NCBI RefSeq assembly: GCF_016545825.1
Contig: NC_052617.1
Span: 3,606,001-3,670,000, forward strand
Reading direction: 5' to 3'
Length of the DNA stretch: 64,000 bases
Source of the DNA: Eucalyptus grandis
Lineage: Eukaryota; Streptophyta; Magnoliopsida; Myrtales; Myrtaceae
Shown here: in pieces, positions 35,206 through 45,678 of the stretch
How the letters are laid out: each line of letters starts with the position of its first letter
How positions within the stretch are numbered: the first letter of the stretch is position 1
Translations under genes and position numbers: made by a program
The notes under the pieces: model-generated
Told to the model about the DNA's origin: nothing
The model's input: the letters and a program-made list of their open reading frames with translations, nothing else
The model's database searches: none

Positions 35206-37132
35206 TTTTTTTTTATCAGCAAACAACATCACTTGATTTACTATTTCATATGAGGGAAAATAACACTCAGAACATTAGTGCATAAAAGATCAAATAAAGT
35301 AGGGGGGGTTAGAAATCCAGTTCGGGGGTAAGGAGTTGTTTCAGCATGCCTTCACTATCCAATCCGTAGGGTGATTTGTGCTGCGGTTGCAGTGGGCCAG
35401 GGTGAGGCCCGGGAGATGGCCGAGTTTAGCTTGGGCTCGACTCACAATCGATTGCAGTTCCCAACTCAGTTCAGTCGAAGTCTTTAACGCGTGCACTAGA
35501 GATAAACAGTCAGAGTGTACTTGAGGAGAGAGAAAGTTACGGCTGTCGATGAAATTTAGGGTTTCTTCCATTGCAATCGCCTCTGCCTGAGAAGTCGAAG
35601 CAGCAGCGACTGGCTTCGCAAAACCGTCCACCAGGAAGCCTTTGTGATCGCGACAGACACAAGCGATGGCAGCTCTGTGTCGGGGAGGTTCGCTCATATC
35701 GGTGGGTGTTGCGTTATTTTCCAGATCAGGAGCAAACGATGTGTCTATATTGATTCGAATCGTACCTGGAGGAGGTGGAAGCCAGGATTCAGATAAGTGT
35801 TTGGTGTCCTTCTTGCTGTTCAGTTTGCCGTTTAGAACTCTGTAACTTTCTGTGAACGCCTCTGCTCTAGCTATTGTTGATTGCGGCCTGGGGTTTTGAT
35901 GGCTAAAAATAAACCGATTTCATTCCTTCCAAATGCTCCATAATACCACCGCTATGTGATTAAATTTGCCCGAGATAACAGGATTCTGTTGTATGCTGCA
36001 GATCCAGTCTTCGAACCGGGTAAGGCTGAATCTGGAGATTTGTAGATGCAGGGGGGCTGAGTTCCAGACCTTGGCAGTCCATGGGCAGAGAAGAAATGTG
36101 TGCTCGAGCGTTTCTGCTTCCCGTTTGCAGAGGGGGCATAAAGGAGAAGGTACGATTTTGCGGTGGTGCAAATTTTCCATTGTAGCTAGGGCATTATTGC
36201 ATGCGTTCCAAAGGAAAATTTTAATTTTGGGTGGGGTTGTGGACTGCCAAATATAGTTCCAGAGGTTAGGGATTGGCTTGATGAGACGAGGTTGCTTGTG
36301 TATCCTATGGTATGACAGAGGCATTCCTGAATATAAAATAGCCGCTCTTTACTGAGTATTCTCCTGTTTTTGTGTGCATCCATACTAGTTTGTCTGCTTC
36401 ATTAGGTAAGCCAATGAGTGTGGCTAAAATTTCCTGAACCCTTCTTTCATCGAACATAGAGTGTAGTAGAAGTTCATTCCATGTGCCTGTACCTGGATTT
36501 ATGAGATTTGAGACTTTTTCTGGTTCTTGGTTTGTTGCTGGGCCTCCTATGGGTCCACTTTTAAGCCATCTATCTGTTCTGATTGATGTGTTCTTTCCAT
36601 TTCCTATCCTGTGCATGACCTGAGGAGCAACCGAATCCCTTGCCTTGATGATACTCTGCCAACCCCACGAGGGTCGTGAACCTCTACCAGCATTCCAGAA
36701 GTCACCATGTGAGTAATACAGCCCTTTCAATAATTTGGTTAACACAGAGTCTGGATTTTTAATTATGCGCCACATCTGCTTTGCTAGCATTGCTGTGTTG
36801 AAAGTCTGTAAATCTTTAAAACCCAAACCCCCTTCACTCTTCCTGGTTTTCAATAGATCCCACCTTTTCCAATGAATTCCAGCCTTTTTCTCATTGCTTT
36901 TCCACCAAAAAGACGCAACCTTTCTCTCAATTGCTTTGCAGATCGATATAGGTATTTTGAATATTGACATAGCATATTGAGGGATAGCTTGTATTACTGC
37001 TTTCAGGAGTATTTCCTTTCCTGCTTTTGATAACAATTTTTCCTTCCAGTTGTTTAGTTTAGAGTTGACCCGAGCTAAGATCCATGCGAGCATGTCCTTC
37101 TTGGATTGCCCCCAGTCTGAAGGTATGCCCAA
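35206..37132 (-). pseudogene. decayed LINE: RT C-terminus, zf-RVT, RNase H
   Basis: Read on the minus strand from 37,132 downward. It encodes the C-terminal reverse transcriptase part (ILARVNSKLNNWKEKLLSKA, then IPQYAMSIFKIP, then GGLGFKDLQTFNTAMLAKQM), a zinc-binding zf-RVT domain (TTPPKIKIFLWNACNNAL, CPLC, EHTFLLCP) and an RNase H domain (AEAIAMEETL, HSDCLSLV, TDWIVKAC) ending at a stop at 35341. Two lesions are visible: a frameshift near 36,315 between the RT and zf-RVT parts, and a TGA at 35920-35922 after WSIWKE where relatives usually have Arg, consistent with CGA to TGA decay. The RNase H part continues in the same frame after that stop. A T-run at 35206-35214 would be the poly(A) tail. 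The 5' part is missing because the LTR array starts at 37,133. Confidence 0.85.
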
Positions 37133-38282
37133 TGTCGCGACCAAATTTTTTTTCGGGGTGTGAACCACCTAGGGTTTGGCTAATGGATTGTTAAGCCTAA
37201 ACTTAACTCGGGCTCTCCCAAGCCCATACCACCCGCGACTTAGATTCGAGTTCTTAACATGCAATTGATTTTTAATTAGGAGTCGCCACTAATCTATTTT
37301 TGGTGGGTCGATTAGAAACCCAAGTAAAGTAATAGGAGATTTACTTTACTTCTACGAACCAGAGATTATGGGTACGGGGACTTGGTTACACTAGATTTTT
37401 CTAATGCCCTTTCGGTACCTTTATCTTTTATTTTGAAAAAATTGTTTGGCAAACAACTTGAATTGATTTTAATTCCTTAACATGTGAGGTGACCATGCGG
37501 GTGCGCAAACCACCAATTTAACACTCAGAAAGCAAATCAATAAATTACAGGATTTACCTCATAGCAACGAGCATCTGCGTTGTTAGTTTAAATTCACATC
37601 AGCAGTCCTAAATATGATTTCTAATTAACACGCAATTTTTGTTTTGTTTTCACTTAATTAATGAAAATCATGCAATATGCAATGCATGCCACTAATTTAA
37701 CATGAAATAATATGACATGGCAACATGACTTAGCTATACATAACTAAGCATGTAGTCTATCCTAAGCATGAGATGATTTATTCTAAATAATTTTTTATTT
37801 TCCATGAGATTCGAAATTAAAGAAATGCAACACTTAAATATGCAATCTAAATTAATCTAATGACCTAATTCTAATGACGGGCAATTTCTAATTAAATGCA
37901 TCTAACAAAAATCACTAAATGACGTGCATTGTATGAAACTAATTCTATATGACGTGCACATGATTTTTATTTTCCTAATAAGCATGCAATCTATTTAGGA
38001 GAAATTATCTAAACCTATAACATGCAATCTTAACATGCAATGACGTGCAAAGAATGCCCTAATTTTACATGACATATGCATAATGACTTTTTTTGTGTTT
38101 TTCATTTTTCCCCTTTTTTAAAATTTCGAAATTAATAATTGCCAAATAGTTAAACATGCAATTAACATCCTAAACGAATGCATTTTTTTTGGATTTTTCC
38201 TTCTTTTTACGGGAGCGATCAAAATAAGACATCAAGAACATCACGGCAACAAATCGGGCAATATATCATCCATGTCCATTTT

Positions 38283-38431
38283 GGAAATAAATTGACGAAT
38301 CGTATCTCGCGCATGAGATCGGATTGGCCAATTTCAAATAAAATCGCGAATCATATCTCGGCGTGAGATTGGATTGGCGATTTTTCCGTGCGATTGCGAG
38401 TCGTATTTCGAGCGTGAAATCGGACCGTCAA
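38283..38431 (-). repeat. three-fold ~62-bp imperfect repeat inside the LTR
   Basis: Three diverged units sharing CG-AATCGTATCTCG-CGCATGAGAT, then ATTGG and AAATCGCGA. Corresponding triplets occur in LTR copies 2, 3 and 4 (about 46,830-46,975, 55,370-55,510, and from 63,895). It lies downstream of the putative TATA box in transcript sense, so it would be in the transcribed R/U5 part. Confidence 0.65.
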
Positions 38432-39655
38432 TCATATGCACGTTGCGAAATTAGGAAAATTTCCTAATTCAAGAGGCTACTCGAGTTGCGAATTTCATGG
38501 CATATCGGGAATTTCCATCATGTGCACCAATGAATATATCAAATAGGGAAACAAAATTTTCGAAAATTAGAATAGACAATTTTTACCTATCCCAAATATT
38601 GCTTCCAAATTTGGTCTTCAAACGGCGGCCGGTTCGTGATGACCAACGTGCTTCGAGCAAGCCGGCAAGGCATCTCGCTTGGGATGCTCGAGCTGGTCAT
38701 TCACGGTGTGGTGCTCGGAGATTGGCTGAGAACTTTGCCGGTTGTCTCGTGCACGCTGGATTCGGATGAAATTCGGTGGAAATCCGGGTCTGCGAGCGTG
38801 CTTGACCCTTGGAAATTGCTCACCGGCCGGAGTTGCTAGAGATTCTGGTTTCGCTGCAAGGACTGACAAACCAAGCCAAAAATCACCGCTCTGCTTCATC
38901 TCTCGGGGTATCGAGTTTCCTTGTATTGATCTTCCGTTGACCTACAAAGAGAAAAAGAAGCAAGAAACTTTTTCCTTTTTAACGTCTCCTCCCAATTGCG
39001 GCTGTCATTTTCTATATCGGGATTCAACCAACATTAGAATATTTCAAGGAATGGCAACAGAATATATGGGAACCAAATTGACCAAAATTCTTAGCTAGCT
39101 CTTGATGTCACTCGGATGTGTTTCCAAATTTGGACTTGTCGGACGTCGGGAGTGGGGATGGTCACCGTGGCTTGCAAATCACACTCGGGATCATCGAGAG
39201 CGGAGTCAATTCATGTGCGGTGGAATCCTTTCTTCAGACGTGTGGATGTGTTCTCTGCTTCTTTGATCAGCACACATCTTTATAAAAATTTTAATGTACC
39301 CACCGCCACATGTTGCTTGGATGAACGTCAAGGTGGAGCAAATTGTAGGATTGAACTGCGGGGACTCGTGGCTCGCGGATGCTTCATCGAGGGGGATCAC
39401 GACGCAGCTGAGGATGCTAGTGCAGCAGCTCGTCCCGGCGGTGGTCTCGCAATGTGGGGCAGCGTTACGAGCATGAGAGCGCGGCGATGTGGCTGGCGGG
39501 ACTCACATGGCACGGGGATCTCGACCAAGCTCGGTAGAGCATTCTATCTCCCTCTTATCTCACGTGTGTGTCTCGTGTATTCAGAATTGCTCCCCCTCAC
39601 TCGTGGCCGTATGTATCAATATGTGCGGCCCTCTCTTTTGTCTATTGTGAGCTTG

Positions 39656-39663
39656 CTTTTATA
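39656..39663 (-). promoter_or_regulatory. candidate LTR TATA box
   Basis: Minus strand reads GACGCTATAAAAGCAAGC, a good plant TATA box. It is conserved at 48214-48221 and 56737-56744. Transcription would start about 30 bp further left, leaving a ~0.64-kb U3 and a long ~2.5-kb R-U5. Confidence 0.5.
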
Positions 39664-40301
39664 GCGTCCGACTCTGCACTTCAAAACAGGAAATATGAAT
39701 ATACTAAAGAAAACCACCTACCGACTTCCTTCTTTTGTGAGGTTTTATTCTTTTTCTTTCCCTTGTATGCATTGCGGATCCATGTGTCCTCATTGAAGAA
39801 TATTTTTTAAACATTTCTTCCCATCAGCTAATCCCTTCTTGCCTTTTTCTAATGTCTTTGTCCATAAGTTTACATTCACGCGATCAGCAAGAAATCCTTT
39901 TTCCCATTAGATCGTCCATTTTATTATTTTTAATAACTCACCAAAGATTGATCGAACATCGCCAAACTTCCTTGATTGTAATCGAATTTTTCCAGATTCC
40001 GAATCTCACAAAAATGAGCTCGCATTATCTCCTCGAAAATACTGAAAAATCCACCGTAATATTATTTCAAATCTCCATTTAGGTAATTTTTGTCATTAAA
40101 AGAAAACGGGCTTGGGCCAATTTACTTACTCCGTGGGCTTAGTCCAACTAATTTGAACCCGTTCGCACTGATCCAATAAATAAAATGCCAATAACAAAAT
40201 AAATGCAAATATAAATCTATATGCTATGCAATTAATAAAATTAACCCCTAATTTTCTATGTTATAAATGAATAACTAAATCGTCAAAATTTAGGTGTCAA
40301 C

Positions 40302-40319
40302 GCTGCCCCTCTTTGAAGG
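40302..40319 (-). other. polypurine tract
   Basis: Minus strand CCTTCAAAGAGGGGCAGC directly before the LTR end. The same tract is at 48855-48872. The copy at 57384-57401 has changes at its outer end (CCATTAAAGAGGGG...). It serves as primer for plus-strand synthesis in LTR retrotransposons. Confidence 0.7.
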
Positions 40320-40533
40320 TGAGCTCGAAGAGGTTGCCTTCAAAGATAATTTGAGACCTAAATTTTGGTTATGTGTATGCAATGGATGATTTTTGTTGGA
40401 ACATGAATTCCATTTTTTTAATGCAATTTATATGATGCATGAAAGTACTAATGCAAATGATAGATGAACTTACTTGAAATAACTTACCTTCGAGGAGGAT
40501 AGAGTAATTCGAGGTAGTGAGTGTTACCTGTCC

Positions 40534-41147
40534 AGGACCCGTACGATTCTACGGTCGCCTAGAATAGTAACATAACTTTGTGAAGAAACCGCTTTTCCAG
40601 GACCCGTACCATTCTACGGTCGCCTAGTATGGCAGAAAAGAGCTGCTTTCTCAGGACCCGTACCATTCTACGGTCGCCCAATACGGCGAAAATGTTTTGT
40701 AAGGAACTGCTTTCCCGGACCGTACCATTCTACGGTCCGCCTAGTATGGCAGAAATGTTTTGTAAGGAACTGCTTTCCCAGGACCCGTACCATTCTACGG
40801 TCCGCCCGATGCGGCAGAAATGTTTTGTTTAGGACCCGTACCATTCTATGGTCGCCTAAACGGATTCATTTTCAGGACCCGTACCATTCTACGGTCGCCT
40901 GAATAAGGAATAGGTGTTGTCAAGGACCCGTACCATTCTACGGTCGCCTCAACGAAGAAAATTATTTTTCAGGACCCGTACCATTCTACGGTCGCCCGAA
41001 TGAAGAAATTGCTTTTCCGGGACCCGTACCATTCTACGGTCGCCTAGATTGAGGTTTTGCTTGGCTAGGACCCGAACCATTCTTCGGTCGCCCAACCTTG
41101 CGGCGGAAATCATCCGACCAGGGACCCGAACCATTCTTCGGTCGCCT
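40534..41147. repeat. array of 12 hairpin-forming repeats, copy 1
   Basis: Units start at about 40534, 40599, 40653, 40715, 40780, 40831, 40874, 40923, 40971, 41019, 41067 and 41120. Each ~27-bp unit has arms GACCCGTA and TACGGTC around the loop CCATTC (unit 1 ACGATT), ending in GCC. Units 11 and 12 have GACCCGAA and TTCGGTC, so pairing is kept by two changes; unit 6 has TATGGTC, which leaves a G-T pair. Spacers are 16-40 bp and mostly dissimilar. On the minus strand each unit encodes GDRRMVRVL, and 48-bp spacing keeps units 8-11 in one frame. Confidence 0.85.
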
Positions 41148-41208
41148 TAACTGAGATTGAATCGGAGGAAAAATCTTTGGAGACAACTCATTGAGTGTCG
41201 GTGTAAAG

Positions 41209-41381
41209 GGACTCTGGGCTACGAAAGCACGCCGTGTCGATAAAAGAAATCCTGGCTACGGAAGCATGCCGGTTCGATAAATGGACTCTAGGCTACGAAA
41301 GCACGCTGGTCAAGAACTCCGGGCTACGAAAGCACGCCGCCGATAAAATGGACTCGGGCTACGAAAGCACACTAGGTCGAT
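41209..41381. repeat. second short tandem repeat: GGCTACGAAAGCACGCC units
   Basis: Five units at ~28-39-bp intervals, each with GGCTACGAAAGCACGCC or a close variant, followed in most units by GGTCGATAAA-like sequence. Also in copy 2 (about 49,752-49,935). Copy 3 (about 58,285-58,415) has lost much of it. Confidence 0.75.
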
Positions 41382-44300
41382 ATAATTGGACAACTTGACC
41401 AAGTCAAGTGTCGATGTACTTGAGAGAGAATACTGCACAATGACAAGTATTTTAGAGTATGGTAGAGATATACTTACTCGATGATATCTCGATTCTTGGG
41501 GATATGTCTTTTGAATTTGGATATCCCATGGAGGTCTTTCACCTCATGGTGGAGGCTTCTCATCTCCTAATATCATGAAACATTCTGAAAGGAACTTGAA
41601 TTACCATCGACATGGTTTAGAGCAAAAAGCCGATATGCATTCATCAAAGAGATAGAGAATCTAAGCTACTCTAGAATGCACATTTCAAAATTTTTTAGTG
41701 AGGTTTTCATCAACTCAATCGGGGTTCATGTATAATGACCTTTGCATCACCCAAATTTCCATTGGAGAGAATTATCATTCAAGACAATCGTCACTCATGA
41801 CATGGATTTCTTAAGAATACCAAATGAGGGACCTTCGATTAGAAAGGACTTTCACTCACTCTCATTTAGAGGCTATTTTATGAGAATCACTCCATCTCAT
41901 TGTCATCATACCAATAAGGGTCCAAGTATTCTCGCAAGCGGTACGACCTCCTGTCGAGAGGTCTTTAACAAGGACCGTAATGTGGGCTTGGTCAACGGTT
42001 TAACAAAGGGACTCTTTGAGTCAAGGCAATTGAAAGAACAATTTTGTAATCATCTCCGGGTTTACAAGTCAAGAACCCCGCAAAATGAGAAAGATATAAT
42101 CTTGCTCGCACTTCTTCGAGCGATGCTTAAAACATGTGAATCCTATGTTAATTCAAGTGCCCTAATCTGAAGAGACTTTGTAAGGGACGTAACATAGGTT
42201 AGGTTCATGGGTTGAGAAATGAAAGGATCATCAGGCTCAAAATGTGTGTAAAGGGTGAAAGTTGGTGATCATCTTGGCATTGCCACCAGTTTTCTTTTTC
42301 ATCATCGGGGATTGTCTTCATGAAATGCCCCATTGATTGTAAAAACTCAACTTTTGAGTTCTTTGAGTATTGCTCCATTGGAGACACAATCTTTTTTTTA
42401 CAACAGATAGTCTTTATCTTGACTCTCTTTTCATCTATGGGCATCATCGACCTTGCTTTTATCAAGCACACTTTGTTTTTCATGCCCCTAGTTCTTGTTC
42501 ATTTTTTCTTCACTTTTTTTCATGGGCATTGGCCTTGCTTTTACCAGGCACACTGCTTTTCATACCCCTTAGTTCTATTTTGATTTCTATGCATGCGTAA
42601 AATAATGACACTCGAACTTTCAAGGGTCTTCATCTGCCTTTTGCCTTGCCCCAGTGTGGGGGATGATCACCAACTAGGTTTAATGTGAAATGAATTCATA
42701 GGCTCAAATAGGCTATGCAATGGATAAAAGTGTGTACGATAGAGAAAGAACTGCTCTTCATCATTCTAAGGCACTTAAATTACCACATGAATTCAATGTA
42801 ATAGCATGACTAGAAGATTGATGCAAGTGAGAGCAAGAAAATTTCAATCCATTTCCTTCACCTTATGGTGCCATCTTACCTCCAATTTGCCCCCGATGTG
42901 GGGTGGTTCTTGACAGGGATAACTTTAAAAATCTTCACAAGTGTATAAGGCTCAAAGTAGTTAAGCAATGTATCACATGTAGTGTTTGGGATAGAGAAAT
43001 GAACTGCCCCTCATCATTTCGGTCATCGTACCTTTTGCGAGAGAACTCTTTACCTTGTAGATATGGAACTTCCTACACTCATCTCACAAGTGTATAAGTA
43101 GGGGACTGTGTATAGGATAAGGCTTGCCTTTCATCATCCTGACACATCTCATTCAGCATTCTTAAGCATTGATGTCACTCCATTAAATTGTCTATCTTGA
43201 CAAATCTCCACATGAAATTGGTGAGCTAAATCAATGTGAAAATTCTCTTTTCAAAAGTGTCTAGCAACTTTAAGCATGAAAAGTATTTGTGACTTCAAAC
43301 AAACAATTTATTACACTAAAAAATGCTCTCATAAGTATGAAAAACATGATTTCAAGCATTCATTCAAGGAATTGTCTCACGAAGGGACTGTCTTAGCAAT
43401 GGGTGTCCTTAGATTGCCCCTATTGAAAGGGAACAAACACACAAATTGATCAATCGAGGATGAAAATTCGATCTTTGATTTGATGAAATCTTGCTTTTGC
43501 CCCTGCACAAAAACAACGTGCATGAATAGGATATTATGCATCATCAAAGTAAATTCAAATTGCATAACCATTTTGGCTCGGATCGAGATTTTGTCTCGAG
43601 TCATGTTACTACTAGAATCTATAGTGTCCCATTCGCCATCTGCAAGGAAAAAAATAAAAGTGTCAATTCCAAAATTGATTATGTTCATGAACACAATGTG
43701 TCCATTTCATCCAAGACGGATGATTCTCTTTTGACTTGTTCCAACATTTTCTCATGGAAATGGCATCACACACAAATTGTAAAGAGATGTGCCACACATC
43801 ACACTTTGGAATCTAGATGATCTTCTTCGACTTGTCCTCAATTTCCTATTGATGTGCAAGGAAATCGCTCAGACAAGTAAAATGATAAGTAGTGTTTAAA
43901 GTCCTCTTCACTCTTGGGAGATGTCATCACAATCAGATAGGAAATGATCCTTTGCCCCCCACATCTACTTTTCCTTTGGAGGTATGTTCCCAAATCAATG
44001 GGCCCACTATCATTGGAAATTGACGCGTTATTTTCAAACGCCTCTCTATTATGCTCTGAGACATGAAGTAAATAAGTTAGAAAAACAAACAAGGGTAACC
44101 TAATGCATGCTTTTGAAATGGTTTCAAAAATAAATTTTTTCTTATGAGGAAGCATGAAGAAGCCCAATCCTCAGAATTTCTCCATGGATGATATCTTTTT
44201 TTCATTGTTGGATATCGTCACCGGGCTAGTTTGGTGTACCCGATCATGTCTTCAAAACTTGTAATTCTATTGATATTCATCAATCAAATTACATTTATTA

Positions 44301-45658
44301 GAATGTAATGCTCAAGCACGAAGAAATTGAAATCAATCCCTAAAAAGCGATAAGAATTCCCACGCAAGGGAAGGTGCCTGCCCTAATTAAATGAGGAAAT
44401 GGAACAACTTAGGACCATGAATCATGTGTACTTGAATTCTTCACCCTCCTTGATCTTGTGATACGAACCCTCAGATCAGATATTCTTCCATCTAGATGTG
44501 TCGCTACCCTCTTCATGATGGCATCAAATTCGACTACCTCAGGAAAATGAGAAGATTCAAAAGGTCTTCTTGGCTCTCTTCTTGGAGTCGCAATTTCTCA
44601 CTAAAGATAGATTGCAGCATTTTTGCTTGAAGAGATAAGCTCTTTTTGATCCGTCATTTTAACTCTCGATCGTGAACGGATGGATGAGCGGGATCGTTCC
44701 ATAATCACCTAATTCAAATGAACGGGAACATGTAAGCATGAGGATAAATAGAAAGTCGATCCATGACAATGATCTAATCGATTTTTCCATTTTTTTCATT
44801 TATTCATGAAAAGTTCTTACAAGAAGGGCATTTCCTAAAAATGGACTAGGAAAATAAAGATAGACACCCTAACAAGACCAAATTTCCCAAACGTGAATTG
44901 AAAACAAATTCTCCAAAGTTTTTTTTTTTTTGGCAAATAATCCATTGCATGGCAATTTCCTCATTTCATTTCTAATTGACAAATGAATTAGATCAAATGA
45001 CTAACCTAGATTGTCATGGATGGACCAAAAGTAAATTGCATAGTATAGAGATAGAATACTTACTTCACCAAGGAAAATCAATGGCAATCACATAGACATG
45101 CGCATGATAAGTGGCTCGATTTCTACTCTATAAGGCTTATCAAAGTGGAGCCACAAGGATGATCGAGACTAGCCACGGGCTTGTGGACTATGTCGAGTCC
45201 TCATGACTCCGGCTTGGTCAAAGAGCCGACCGGGTCGCGAGCATGCGGACCGAGGTGGGTACTCTTGACACCATGAAAGAAACTTCGGGATTGAGATGGG
45301 CGACTCGTACCGCGAGCATGCGGTCGGAGTGGTATCCATTTCAATACCATCCTAAATGATCCTATGCGGCCCAAAGTCCGGCGGCGGGTTGTGTGTGCAA
45401 TAGTGTAGTGCTAGATGGAAGGCATGCACGACAGGTTTATATCAAGCAACACTTCGTTCATGAAAATAAACCATACATTCCTACACCTCTCTACAAAATA
45501 AATGTTAGCAAACACTTCCCCTTATACCTCCCATCCTGCAAAAAAAAAATTTAACACCTTAAATGTTAAAGACGTACTGAATCCTTGCTGCCAAACAAAA
45601 ACATTTTTCAAAAGAAAAGAAAAATTGGCCTAAGTCCACTAAGAGTTTTAACTCAAGT

Positions 45659-45675
45659 CCCCAGCGGAGTCGCCA
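45659..45675 (-). other. primer-binding site, copy 1
   Basis: Minus strand TGGCGACTCCGCTGGGG, three bases inside the LTR end. It matches the PBS type attributed to tRNA-Arg in Tat/Ogre-group elements, from memory. Confidence 0.6.
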
Positions 45676-45678
45676 AGC

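Larger units (their letters stand above)
37133..40301 (-). repeat. LTR copy 1 (3,169 bp)
   Basis: Plus-strand ends TGTCGCGACC...GGTGTCAAC; the final A of the CA end is missing in this copy. Its left end abuts the LINE. It includes ATGCAA-rich DNA (37,250-38,170), a three-fold ~62-bp repeat (38,283-38,431) and a minus-strand TATAAAAG at 39656-39663. Confidence 0.85.
40302..45678 (-). mobile_element. internal region copy 1 (non-coding)
   Basis: Begins on the right with the spacer and PBS and ends on the left with the polypurine tract (40302-40319). No frame longer than about 140 codons and none with retroviral motifs. From left to right it holds the hairpin repeat array, a second short tandem repeat (41,209-41,381), a ~105-bp duplication (about 42,430-42,585), and otherwise AT-rich unique-looking DNA. 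Confidence 0.8.

Noticed and set aside
38742..39664. Open frames inside the LTRs (also at 47,144-48,599 and 55,892-56,891)
   Set aside because: They change frame and length between copies through indels and carry no known domain, so they are treated as non-coding LTR sequence.
40534..41147. CRISPR-like array (short repeats separated by dissimilar spacers)
   Set aside because: The repeats vary, spacers differ in length (16-40 bp) and are the same in all three array copies, there are no cas genes, and the context is a plant retrotransposon.
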